Origin: Streptosporangiaceae bacterium
Lineage (GTDB): Bacteria; Actinomycetota; Actinomycetes; Streptosporangiales; Streptosporangiaceae
Length of the DNA: 18,884 nt
Direction: 5' to 3'
Assembly: GCA_030040475.1 (NCBI GenBank)
Contig: JASHTQ010000632.1
Coordinates: 1 to 18,884 of the forward strand
Part shown: positions 6,652 through 14,264 of the stretch, piece after piece
Position numbering within the stretch: the stretch's first letter is position 1
Layout: the number at the start of each line of letters is the position of its first letter
Notes under the pieces: generated by a model
What the model was told of the DNA's origin: nothing
Database searches by the model: none
Seen by the model: only the letters and a program-made list of their open reading frames with translations
Translations under genes and position numbers: made by a program

Positions 6652-7826
6652 GCCGACTGCTCGTGCCGCCGCCGGAGATGCGCGCCGCCGCACCGGAGCT
6701 GATCGACTCGATCGAGCCGGTGTACGTGGCGGAGACCGAGGCCGAGCGCGAGGCGGTGTTCTCATTCCGCTACTCGGTGTACGGCGCCGAGCTGGGCCGC
6801 AAGCTCGGCGGGGCCGACCATGGGCGCAAGCTGGTGCACGACGAGGAGGACGACAAGCCGTACACGATCCTGCTCTACACCGACGACGGCGCCGGCCAGC
6901 TGACCGGCACGGCTCGCCTGCGCCGCTGGGAGCCCGGGCAGGTGCCCGCCAAGGACTGGGAGGCGTTCTCGATGGAGCGCTTCGACGGCCTGCGCGAGAT
7001 GAGCACCTCGGAGATCGGGCGGCTGATGATCGAGCCGGGACACCGCGGGCAGCTCGGGCTGGTATCGATAGTATGCGCTGTTTATCAGCTGTACGCGGGG
7101 GAGCTTCCCGCTGACGTCGGGTTCATCAACTGCGCCGCTGGCCTGGTGCGTCACTACCGGCTGCTTGGCTTCCGCACCTACGCCGGCCGCCTGGTGCAGA
7201 CCCTCGACGGGATCGAGGTGCCGCTGGTCGTGATTCCGAGTGACCGCGCCTACCTGGAGCACGCCGGATCGTTCGTGGCGCCGTTCGCCGACGTCTTCTA
7301 CGGGCCGGGCAAGCGTCCGGCGGTGGATGTCGGCCGCTGGGCCCGGCTGCTTGACGCCGACTCGGCGCCGGTCAGGTTCGACGCGACGGCCGTCTGGGAC
7401 CGGGTCAGCCGGCTGCGGCAGGCCGACAGCGACCGGCCGTCGATGCTCGAGTCGCTCAGCGAGGACACGGTCCGCAAGCTCAGCGACAAGGGCTTCCTGA
7501 TGGACGTGTCGGCTGGCCAGCTGCTGACCGAGAAGGGCCTCACCCAGCGGGAGATCTTCGTGATCCTGGGCGGGGCGTTCGAGGTGCACGACGGCGACCG
7601 ACGGATCGCCCTGCTCGGCCCCGGCGAGGTGATCGGCGAGGTCGGCTTCTTCGGCACCTCGGGACGCCGGATGGCGTCGGTGACCGCGGCGTCCGATGGG
7701 CAGGTGCTCGTGCTGCGGCGTCGTTTCGTCGACGAGCTGATGAAGAACGATCCGGCCTGCGCATCCGAGGTGCTGTTCGGGCTGGCACGGGTGCTCGCTG
7801 ACCGCCAGTACGCCCCGGTCAGCTGA
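6648..7826 (+). CDS. Autoinducer-synthase/FeeM-like N-acyltransferase fused to a cyclic-nucleotide-binding domain
   Basis: The 392-residue product starts at GTG 6648, which overlaps the previous stop by 4 bp and follows GGAGGGGAG. Residues about 25-215 show a GNAT-like acyltransferase with LuxI/FeeM features: FSFRYSVYGAELGRKLGG (Arg41), an acidic HDEEDD stretch, GTARL and EIGRLMIEP (Glu122, Arg125, matching the LuxI E..R pair), then HRGQLGL as acyl-CoA/ACP loop. Residues about 265-385 are a CRP-type cyclic-nucleotide-binding domain with phosphate-binding cassette GE...GRRMASV (Glu331, Arg341). It probably transfers an acyl chain to an amine under cyclic-nucleotide control. Mycobacterial PatA (Rv0998) also joins these two functions, but in the opposite order and with a protein-acetylating GNAT. 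The acyl acceptor is unknown; an ordinary GNAT acetyltransferase remains possible. Confidence 0.75.
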   Translation: MSRLLVPPPEMRAAAPELIDSIEPVYVAETEAEREAVFSFRYSVYGAELGRKLGGADHGRKLVHDEEDDKPYTILLYTDDGAGQLTGTARLRRWEPGQVPAKDWEAFSMERFDGLREMSTSEIGRLMIEPGHRGQLGLVSIVCAVYQLYAGELPADVGFINCAAGLVRHYRLLGFRTYAGRLVQTLDGIEVPLVVIPSDRAYLEHAGSFVAPFADVFYGPGKRPAVDVGRWARLLDADSAPVRFDATAVWDRVSRLRQADSDRPSMLESLSEDTVRKLSDKGFLMDVSAGQLLTEKGLTQREIFVILGGAFEVHDGDRRIALLGPGEVIGEVGFFGTSGRRMASVTAASDGQVLVLRRRFVDELMKNDPACASEVLFGLARVLADRQYAPVS

Positions 7827-7856
7827 GGGTTCTGTCATTAGCGGGCGGGGTCCTAG

Positions 7857-9704
7857 GTGAGCGGCCAGCGGGACCTGCGGGAGCTGGACGCGTTCCTGGC
7901 CGGCATCCCCTTGTTCGCCGCCCTCGACGAGAGCATCAGGCTCGAGCTGGCCGCGGAGCTCGAACCCGTGCACGTGGCCGCCGACGACGTGATCTTCAGG
8001 CAGGGTGACGCAGGAGAGGGTCTCTTCCTCGTGGTCAGCGGCAGGCTCCGGGTGTCGGTGGCTTCCGATGGCCCCGAGCGCGCGCTTTACGACATAGGCC
8101 GCGGGGCGATCGTCGGGGAGATGGCCCTGCTCACCGAGCGGCCCAGGGCGGCAACCGTGCTCGCGGTCAGGGACAGCGACCTGCTGCTGCTTCGGGTGTC
8201 GTCGTTCAGGTCCCTGCTCGAGCGCAGCCCGGCGCTGGTGAGCGGGGTGATGCGCCTGCTCGCCGACCGGCTGCTCGCCGTGGACCGGCTGCTGATCGAA
8301 GACCGGCCGCTGGCGCCGTCGCCGGGCGCCCGCGCCATCGCCGTGGCCTGCGCCGGCCAGGATGCCAGGCCGGCCGCGGCGGTCGCCGGGCAGCTGTCGG
8401 CGGAGCTGGCGCGCAGCGGCTCGGTCGTCCTGGTGGACTCCGGTGCCGTCGAACGGCAGCTTGGCCGGGACGCGGCGCAGCGGGCGCCGGGCGACCTGGG
8501 GCGGGCCGAGCTTGTCGGGTGGCTGCATTCGGTGGAGCGCGGTCATGACCGCGTGATCTACTGCCCCGACGACCGCGACACGTCGTGGACCAGGCTCTGC
8601 CTGAGCCAGTCCGACGTGGTCCTGCTTGTCGGCTCGGCCGGGGGCGATCCGGCGCTTGGCGCCGTGGAGGCGCGCGCGCTGGCCACCTCCTCGCTGCGCT
8701 GCGAGCTGGCCCTGCTGCACCCCGCCGAGGCCGAGCCGTCGGGCACGGCGAGGTGGCTGGAACGCCGGCCGGTGGCCGATCACCACCACCTGCGCGCCGG
8801 GCGTCCCGGCGACGTCGCGCGGCTGGCGCGGATGCTCACCGGCACCGGCTGCGGGCTGGTGCTCGGCGGCGGCGGCGCCCGCGGGCTCGCCCACCTCGGG
8901 GTGATCCGGGCGCTCGAGGAGGCCGGGGTGCCGATCGACGTGGTCGGCGGCACCAGCATGGGCGCGATCATGGCGGCGCTGTGCGCCAGGGGCATGGACG
9001 ACGCCGAGCGGGTACGGCGGGTCACGGCCATCGCCCGCACCGGCCGCCGGCTGATCACGCCGACGCTGCCGTTCGTCGCCCTGTCCGCGGGGCGCTACCT
9101 GGACCGGATCCTCACCGAGCACCTGACCGCCGTGCCCATCGAGGACCTGCCGCTGCGCTTCTATTGCGTCTCGGCCAACCTGACCCGGGCCGAGGGGGCG
9201 ATCCACGAACGCGGGCCGCTGTGGCCGGCGGTGCGCGCCAGCCTTGCCCTGCCCGGCATCTTCCCGCCGGTCTACGCGGCCGGCGACCTGCTCATCGACG
9301 GCGCGGCGATCGACAACGTGCCGGTGGACGTGATGCGCGGCAGGGTGGGCAGCGGCAGCATCGTCGCGGTCGACGTGTCGCCCGAGGTGGAGCCGCTGAC
9401 CGTCGCGCCCTTCGAGCCCGGCCTGTCCGGCTGGCGCGTGCTCGGCCGGCGTCTCAACCCGTTCGCCGCCCCGCAGCCGGTGCCGAGCATCGCGGACGTC
9501 CTGAGCCGGTCGACCGGCTTGTCCCAGGTCCGCAACAGGCGCGCGCTCGAGGACCGCGTCGACCTGCTGCTCCGGCCGCCTGTCGCGGGGCTCGGCGTGC
9601 TGGACTTCAAGGGCGGCATCGCGCTGTTCGAGACCGGCTACCGGTACGCGGCCGAGGCGCTGGCAAAGTCGGGGCTGGCAAAACGGTTCATGACCCGAGC
9701 GTGA
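7857..9704 (+). CDS. Cyclic-nucleotide-binding patatin-like phospholipase (NTE type)
   Basis: The 615-residue protein starts at GTG 7857 behind GGGCGGGG. Residues 12-150 form a CRP-type cyclic-nucleotide-binding domain with an intact cassette, GEMALLTERPRAATV (87-101, Arg97). Residues about 155-325 look like a degenerate Rossmann/MinD-like linker (AIAVACAGQDARPAAAV, then SDVVLLVGSAGGDPALGAVE). Residues about 332-580 are a patatin serine hydrolase: oxyanion loop GGGGARG (338-343), nucleophile elbow GTSMG (Ser367) and DGA (Asp481), completing the Ser-Asp dyad. Family members hydrolyse phospholipids or lysophospholipids, as in neuropathy target esterase. No signal peptide or transmembrane segment is seen. 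It lies 30 bp after the acyltransferase, and the next gene starts 3 bp after it. A shared effector with the acyltransferase is inferred from the paired binding domains. Confidence 0.92.
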   Translation: MSGQRDLRELDAFLAGIPLFAALDESIRLELAAELEPVHVAADDVIFRQGDAGEGLFLVVSGRLRVSVASDGPERALYDIGRGAIVGEMALLTERPRAATVLAVRDSDLLLLRVSSFRSLLERSPALVSGVMRLLADRLLAVDRLLIEDRPLAPSPGARAIAVACAGQDARPAAAVAGQLSAELARSGSVVLVDSGAVERQLGRDAAQRAPGDLGRAELVGWLHSVERGHDRVIYCPDDRDTSWTRLCLSQSDVVLLVGSAGGDPALGAVEARALATSSLRCELALLHPAEAEPSGTARWLERRPVADHHHLRAGRPGDVARLARMLTGTGCGLVLGGGGARGLAHLGVIRALEEAGVPIDVVGGTSMGAIMAALCARGMDDAERVRRVTAIARTGRRLITPTLPFVALSAGRYLDRILTEHLTAVPIEDLPLRFYCVSANLTRAEGAIHERGPLWPAVRASLALPGIFPPVYAAGDLLIDGAAIDNVPVDVMRGRVGSGSIVAVDVSPEVEPLTVAPFEPGLSGWRVLGRRLNPFAAPQPVPSIADVLSRSTGLSQVRNRRALEDRVDLLLRPPVAGLGVLDFKGGIALFETGYRYAAEALAKSGLAKRFMTRA

Positions 9705-9707
9705 GCG

Positions 9708-12407
9708 GTGGATAATCGGGGGGTGGGTCAGTTGCCCGCGAGGATCGTCACGATGATGTTCAGTGACATCGAGGGTTCGACTGCGCTGCTGGGCCGGGTC
9801 GGAGACGTGCGGTACCGGGAGGCGCTGTCGGCGCACCGGGCGCTGATGCGGGCCGCATTCGCGCAGTGGCGGGGCCGCGAGATATCCACCGAGGGCGACA
9901 GCTTCTTCGTGGTGTTCGGCTCCGCGGACGACGCGGTGTGCTGCTGCCTGGAGACGCAACGCGCCCTGGCCAGGTATGACTGGCCGGACGGGGCGGCCGT
10001 GCGGGTCCGGATGGGGCTGCATTCCGGGCGGCCGACCGAACACGAGGACAACTACCTCGGCATGGACGTGCACCTTGCGGCGCGGATCGCGGCGATCGCG
10101 CACGGCGGCCAGGTGGTTGTCTCGGACGCGACGCGGCTGCTCGCGCAGGCCGGGTTTCCGGCCGGTGTGTCACTCCGGGACCTGGGGTTTCACCGGCTGA
10201 AGGACATCGCGGAGGCGGAGCGGATCTGGCAGCTGACCGGGCCCGGCCTGGCCGCGGAGTTCCCGCCGCTGAAGAGCCTGGGCACGCAGACGAGCCTGCC
10301 GGTGCCCGCCACGCCGCTGGTAGGACGGGAGGAGGACCTGACGCGGCTGCTCGAGCTGCTGGGCAGGCCCCAGACGCGGCTGGTCACGCTGACCGGCACC
10401 GGCGGGAGCGGCAAGACGCGGCTGTCGCTGGCGGCCGCCGTGGCGCTGGGCAACGCGTTCCCGCACGGGGTGTACTTCGTCGCGCTTGCGGCGGTCCGCG
10501 ATGCCGAGGTGATGTGGAAGTCGCTCGCCGACAGCCTGAACGTGAGCGCGCAAGGCTCGGCCGCCGACGCGGTGACCGCGTACCTGGCCGGGCGCCGGGC
10601 GCTGGTCGTGCTCGACAACCTCGAGCAGCTCGACGGGGCGGGCGAGGTGGCGGCCGCGCTGCTAGCCGCCGCGCCCGGCCTGGTGGCGCTGGCCACCTCC
10701 CGGGGACCGCTGCACGTGATGGGTGAGCAGGAGTTCCCCGTGCCGGCGCTGTCGGTCTCTCGCGATGGCGGGGTCGAGGCGGTGGCGGACTGCGCGGCCG
10801 GGCGGTTGTTCGTCCAGCAGGCACGCATGGTCCGGCCCGGGTTCACCATCACCGCCGACAACGCCGCGGACGTGGCGGCGATCTGCCGGCGCCTTGACGG
10901 GCTGCCGCTGGCCATCGAGCTGGCCGCGTCCCGGGTCAGGCTGCTGGCCCCCAAGGCCCTGCTCGCCCGGCTCGGGCCCAGCCTGGGCACGGCCGAGGCC
11001 GGACGCCCGCTCCGCCAGCAGACCCTACGCAACCTCGTGGCCTGGAGCCATGACCTGCTGACCCCGGAGCTGGCGCAGGTGTTCCGGCAGCTGAGCGTCT
11101 TTGCCGGCGGATGCGAACTGGACGCGCTGACGGCGGTAGCCGCGCCTGGTGACGCGGCCGGATCCGGCTCCGATCCGCTTGAGATGGTCGCCGAGCTGGC
11201 CGATGTCAGCCTGATCACGGTGGCCGAGGGAGCCGACGGCGAGCCGCGCCTGGGCATGCTCGAGACCATCCGCGACTATGCCCTCGAGCGGCTCGGGCAG
11301 GACGACGACCCCGACGCCGTGCGGCGTCGGCATGCCGAGTACTACGCGGCCCTCGCCGAGCGGGCACGGGAGCAGCTGGACGGCCCGATGCAGCTGACGG
11401 CGATGGACCGGCTGGAGACGGAGCATGACAACCTGCGCGCCGCGCTGGCCTGGTCGCTGGACGCCCAGGCCGCTGGCCCGGCCGCGGACCCGGAACGAGT
11501 CGTCATCGGCCTGCGGCTGGTCCAGGCGCTCACGGCGTTCTGGTCCTGGCACGGCCACGCGACCGAGGGACGGCGCTGGCTGCAGCGGGCCATGGACCTG
11601 GCCTCGGCCGGTGGCGGAGCGCCGCTGGCCAGGGTCGCGCACGGGCTCGGGATCTTGATGGACGAGCAGGGCGAGCCGGATACGGCGCTCCGGCTTTTCG
11701 AGCGCAGCCTGGCGATCTGGCGCGAACTCGGCGACCGTGAGCAGCAGGCACGGGATCTGAACAGCCTCGGCATCGTCCACCGTCACCTCGGCGACCCAGA
11801 CACCGCGCGAGCCATGCTCGAGGCGGCCATCGCCATCAACCGCGAGATCGGCAACAAGCTTCAGCTGGCCGGTGCGCTGGTCAACCTGGGCCAGCTGGAA
11901 AGCGCCGCGGGCCGCCTCGATCGCGCCATCGAGGCGCTGCGGGAGGGGCTCACGCTCGACTCCGAACGCGGGGAACCGTTCAGCATCGCCCTCGACCGGC
12001 AATCGCTCGCGCTAGTCAGCTTCCGCGCGGGCCGCCCGGGCGAGGCCAGGGACATGCTCGCCAGCGTGTTCGATTACCACGCCACTTCCGGTAACACACT
12101 CTTGTTCGTGCACGCACTGGAACTGGCCGCGGCGATCGCCGGCGGCCTGGGTGACCCGCGGCGGGCGGCCCGCCTGGCCGGCGCGGCCGAGGCCGTCCGG
12201 CATGAGTCGGGCATGCTGAGCACACCGCAGGAGGCCGTCATGTTCGAGGAGCTCCTGGCCCCTGGGCACGCCGCCGTAACCGAGCAGGAGTGGGACGCCG
12301 AGCTGGCCGCCGGACGGGCGCTGTCGCGGGAAGAAGCGCTCGCGCTGCTGGGGTCACTGAGCCAGGTACCCGACAGGCCACCTGGACGGCCTTCGTCGCC
12401 CGGATGA
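9708..12407 (+). CDS. Class III nucleotide cyclase domain/STAND ATPase/TPR protein
   Basis: An 899-residue regulator. Residues 11-178 form a class III cyclase domain with metal ligands Asp20 (FSDIEGST) and Asp64 (EGDSFFVVF) and the conserved Arg126 (VHLAARI). The purine-specifying Lys and Asp positions are Ser60 and Asn115, and the transition-state Asn is His122. Substrate and activity are therefore uncertain, although I recall this DVH.AAR variant as common in actinobacterial ATPase-linked cyclases. Residues about 200-480 are a P-loop ATPase (GTGGSGKT 230-237, VVLDNLEQL with Asp303). Residues about 600-870 are TPR-like. No DNA-binding domain is present. The start is GTG 9708 or GTG 9723, 3 bp after the patatin gene, implying coupling. 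The last residues (about 885-899, Pro/Arg-rich) read into antisense of a broken oxidoreductase gene, so the native C-terminus may have changed. Confidence 0.9.
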   Translation: MDNRGVGQLPARIVTMMFSDIEGSTALLGRVGDVRYREALSAHRALMRAAFAQWRGREISTEGDSFFVVFGSADDAVCCCLETQRALARYDWPDGAAVRVRMGLHSGRPTEHEDNYLGMDVHLAARIAAIAHGGQVVVSDATRLLAQAGFPAGVSLRDLGFHRLKDIAEAERIWQLTGPGLAAEFPPLKSLGTQTSLPVPATPLVGREEDLTRLLELLGRPQTRLVTLTGTGGSGKTRLSLAAAVALGNAFPHGVYFVALAAVRDAEVMWKSLADSLNVSAQGSAADAVTAYLAGRRALVVLDNLEQLDGAGEVAAALLAAAPGLVALATSRGPLHVMGEQEFPVPALSVSRDGGVEAVADCAAGRLFVQQARMVRPGFTITADNAADVAAICRRLDGLPLAIELAASRVRLLAPKALLARLGPSLGTAEAGRPLRQQTLRNLVAWSHDLLTPELAQVFRQLSVFAGGCELDALTAVAAPGDAAGSGSDPLEMVAELADVSLITVAEGADGEPRLGMLETIRDYALERLGQDDDPDAVRRRHAEYYAALAERAREQLDGPMQLTAMDRLETEHDNLRAALAWSLDAQAAGPAADPERVVIGLRLVQALTAFWSWHGHATEGRRWLQRAMDLASAGGGAPLARVAHGLGILMDEQGEPDTALRLFERSLAIWRELGDREQQARDLNSLGIVHRHLGDPDTARAMLEAAIAINREIGNKLQLAGALVNLGQLESAAGRLDRAIEALREGLTLDSERGEPFSIALDRQSLALVSFRAGRPGEARDMLASVFDYHATSGNTLLFVHALELAAAIAGGLGDPRRAARLAGAAEAVRHESGMLSTPQEAVMFEELLAPGHAAVTEQEWDAELAAGRALSREEALALLGSLSQVPDRPPGRPSSPG

Positions 12408-12555
12408 GATCCGCGAGGCGGTCCAGCCGGTCGATCTGCCCCCCGGACAGCCAGATCGCGGGATAGCCAAGCCGCTCAAGTTCGGCGGCCTCGTCCAGAT
12501 ATGTGTCCGACACGTTCAGCGCTACGCCGACCGGCCCGAGACCCAAGTCGTTCAT
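12238..12555 (-). pseudogene. Truncated F420-dependent LLM-class oxidoreductase (N-terminal fragment)
   Basis: A good start is present: ATG at 12555 preceded by AGGAGAGGG on the minus strand. The first about 60 residues (LGPVGVALNVSDTYLDEAAELERLG, YPAIWLSGGQIDRLDRLADLIRATKAVQVA) look like the N-terminus of a luciferase-like F420-dependent oxidoreductase, normally about 270-300 residues. Similarity stops near 12373. The frame then runs to a TGA at 12238 as Pro/Arg/Ala-rich sequence that is only the reverse strand of the cyclase gene. About four fifths of the enzyme, including the rest of the TIM barrel, is missing. It lies directly after the TetR gene, whose ancestral target it may have been. 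The fragment may still be translated but cannot be an active enzyme. Confidence 0.7.
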
Positions 12556-13174
12556 CGGTTTCCCTCTCCTCGCGTGGCTGCAGGCCCTGTACCGCAAGGC
12601 TGGTGAGGCGGCTGACCGTCTCGTCATCGGATGGGACGCCGCGCAGCCACCGGTAGGCCAGCGGGCCGAACAGCAGGTCGAACGCCAGCCCCACGTCGGC
12701 GTCCGCTCGGATCTCGCCGCGCGCCACGATCGTCTGGAGAGCCTGCAGTCGCGGCTGGAAGAACCGGTCGCGGACCAGGGCCATGAGGTCATCATCGACC
12801 CCCAGGTAGGCGGTTACGACGGGCAGCAGCCGTTCGATCGAACGCTGGCCGCCGACGGCCGTCTTCTTCCCCAGCGCCATCATGTCGGTGCGCAGGTCCC
12901 CGGTGTCCGGGGCGGCGAGCACGGGCTGGGAGCGGGTGAGTGCCTCCACCACGAGGGGCACCTTGGACGGCAAGCGCCGGTACACCGCGGTCTTCGCGGC
13001 CCCGGCGCGCGCCGCCACCGCCTCCACGGTCAGGTCCTTGAATCGCGCCTCGTCCAGGATCTCCAGGGTCGCGGCGAGGATGGCCTCCTCCACGTCGGCG
13101 CTGGCACGCCTGCTGCGGTGGCCCGGTGCGGGGGCCACCGCAGGCTGGCCTGCGCAAACCCATGAACGAGGCAC
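12476..13174 (-). CDS. TetR-family transcriptional regulator
   Basis: The 232-residue product has a standard N-terminal TetR helix-turn-helix: VEEAILAATLEILDEARFKDLTVEAVAARAGAAKTAVYRRLPSK across residues about 28-71. A helical ligand-binding domain follows (RSIERLLPVVTAYLGVDDDLMALVRDRFFQPRLQAL...), ending near VQGLQ. It is likely a dimeric repressor responding to a small molecule. GTG 13174 was chosen because it leaves a normal length before the helix-turn-helix and faces the agmatinase start 56 bp away; no strong Shine-Dalgarno precedes it. The last about 27 residues run 80 bp into the oxidoreductase fragment in another frame, far more than the usual 4-bp overlap, so the original stop may have been lost. 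The divergent layout makes the agmatinase a candidate target. Confidence 0.9.
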   Translation of the reverse strand: MPRSWVCAGQPAVAPAPGHRSRRASADVEEAILAATLEILDEARFKDLTVEAVAARAGAAKTAVYRRLPSKVPLVVEALTRSQPVLAAPDTGDLRTDMMALGKKTAVGGQRSIERLLPVVTAYLGVDDDLMALVRDRFFQPRLQALQTIVARGEIRADADVGLAFDLLFGPLAYRWLRGVPSDDETVSRLTSLAVQGLQPREERETDERLGSRAGRRSAERVGHISGRGRRT

Positions 13175-13230
13175 GACATTGCCCGTAACGTGGCAGCCTG
13201 ATCCCTCGCGACGACAGATGGGAGATTGGC

Positions 13231-14196
13231 ATGCCAATGCGCAGCGGCGAGCCGGTCGGGCCGGTCGGGCCGGTGGACGGCAGGAAGGTGCCCCGGTTCG
13301 CGGGCTCCGGATCGTTCGGCCGGCTGCCCGAGATCGACCGGGTAACGGACTACGACGTGGCGGTGCTCGGGGCGCCGTTCGACAGCGGCACCTCCTACCG
13401 GCCAGGGGCACGGTTCGGCCCGATGGCCGTCCGGCAGGCCTCGCGGCACCTGCGGCCCGGTCATCACGTCGAGCTCGACACCTCCCCGTTCTCCGCCATC
13501 CAGGTCGTGGACGCGGGCGACGTGCCGGTGACGCCGTTCTCGATCGAGGAGGCCATGCGGCAGATCGCCGCGCACGCCGCGGAGTTGCTGCACGGCGACA
13601 GGAAGGTGATCGCGATCGGCGGCGACCACACGATCGCGCTGCCGATGCTGCGGTCGGTGACCCATGCGCACGGCCCGGTCGCCCTGGTGCACTTCGACGC
13701 GCACCTGGACACCTGGGACACCTACTTCAACGCGCCCACCACGCACGGCACGATCTTCCGGCGGGCGTTCGAGGAGCGGCTGCTGGTCGAGGACCACTCG
13801 ATCCACGTGGGCATCCGCGGTCCCATCTACGGCCGCGCCGACCTCGACGACGACCTGAGGTTCGGCTTCCGCACGATCAGGGCGAGCGACATCGACACGC
13901 TGGGCGTACCGGGGGCGATCGACGCGATCACCGAGCGGGTGGCCGACCTGCCCGTCTACCTGTCGATCGACATTGACGTCCTGGACCCGGCCTTCGCGCC
14001 TGGCACCGGGACGCCGGAGTCGGGCGGGCTGTCCAGCCGCGAACTGCTGCGCGTGCTGCGCGGCCTGACCGGCCTCAACCTGGTCGGCGCCGACCTGGTC
14101 GAGGTCTCCCCCGCCTACGACCACGCCGAGATCACCTCGATCGCCGCCGCCACGGTGATCTTCGACATCCTCGCGCTGCTCGCCAGGAGGTCATGA
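13231..14196 (+). CDS. speB: Agmatinase/arginase-family ureohydrolase
   Basis: A 321-residue binuclear Mn(II) ureohydrolase. The metal ligands are visible: GGDHT (His133), DAHLD (Asp156, His158, Asp160) and SIDIDVLDPAFAPGTGTPE (Asp247, Asp249). The substrate-loop THGTIFRRA (170-178) is typical of agmatinase, guanidinobutyrase and related amidinohydrolases rather than arginase. It hydrolyses a guanidino compound to urea plus an amine, giving putrescine if agmatine is the substrate. ATG 13231 follows GGGAGATTGGC; ATG 13237 is also possible. It is divergent from the TetR gene, a common arrangement for a substrate-induced catabolic gene. The family is certain; the precise substrate, and hence the symbol, is not. 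Confidence 0.9.
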   Translation: MPMRSGEPVGPVGPVDGRKVPRFAGSGSFGRLPEIDRVTDYDVAVLGAPFDSGTSYRPGARFGPMAVRQASRHLRPGHHVELDTSPFSAIQVVDAGDVPVTPFSIEEAMRQIAAHAAELLHGDRKVIAIGGDHTIALPMLRSVTHAHGPVALVHFDAHLDTWDTYFNAPTTHGTIFRRAFEERLLVEDHSIHVGIRGPIYGRADLDDDLRFGFRTIRASDIDTLGVPGAIDAITERVADLPVYLSIDIDVLDPAFAPGTGTPESGGLSSRELLRVLRGLTGLNLVGADLVEVSPAYDHAEITSIAAATVIFDILALLARRS

Positions 14197-14264
14197 CCGG
14201 CCGCGATCCCCGGAGGGCCGGCCACGTGGCGGCACCCGGCCGGACAGGAACCGGGCGGGGGCCG

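Noticed and set aside
6762..10103. Very long open frame on the minus strand (over 1,100 codons) opposite three genes
   Set aside because: It lies antisense to the acyltransferase, patatin and cyclase genes, is His/Arg/Pro/Gln-rich without any recognisable motif, and is the usual result of high third-position GC on the coding strand.
4612..12407. Calling the operon a CBASS or Pycsar anti-phage system
   Set aside because: No CD-NTase, Cap2/Cap3 pair or PycC-like stand-alone cyclase with a TM or TIR effector is present. The sensor domains are CRP-type. Resemblance is at the level of parts only.
13181..13194. Pseudo-palindrome GCCCGTAACGTGGC as a TetR operator
   Set aside because: Only 10 of 14 positions are symmetric and it lies at the very start of the TetR gene; too weak to annotate.
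13175..13411. Longer N-terminus for the TetR regulator
   Set aside because: The extension would overlap the divergent agmatinase gene and is Arg/Pro-rich without structure.
14221..14230. Palindrome GCCACGTGGC after the agmatinase gene
   Set aside because: It contains CACGTG but is short and GC-rich, without a promoter nearby; chance is likely.
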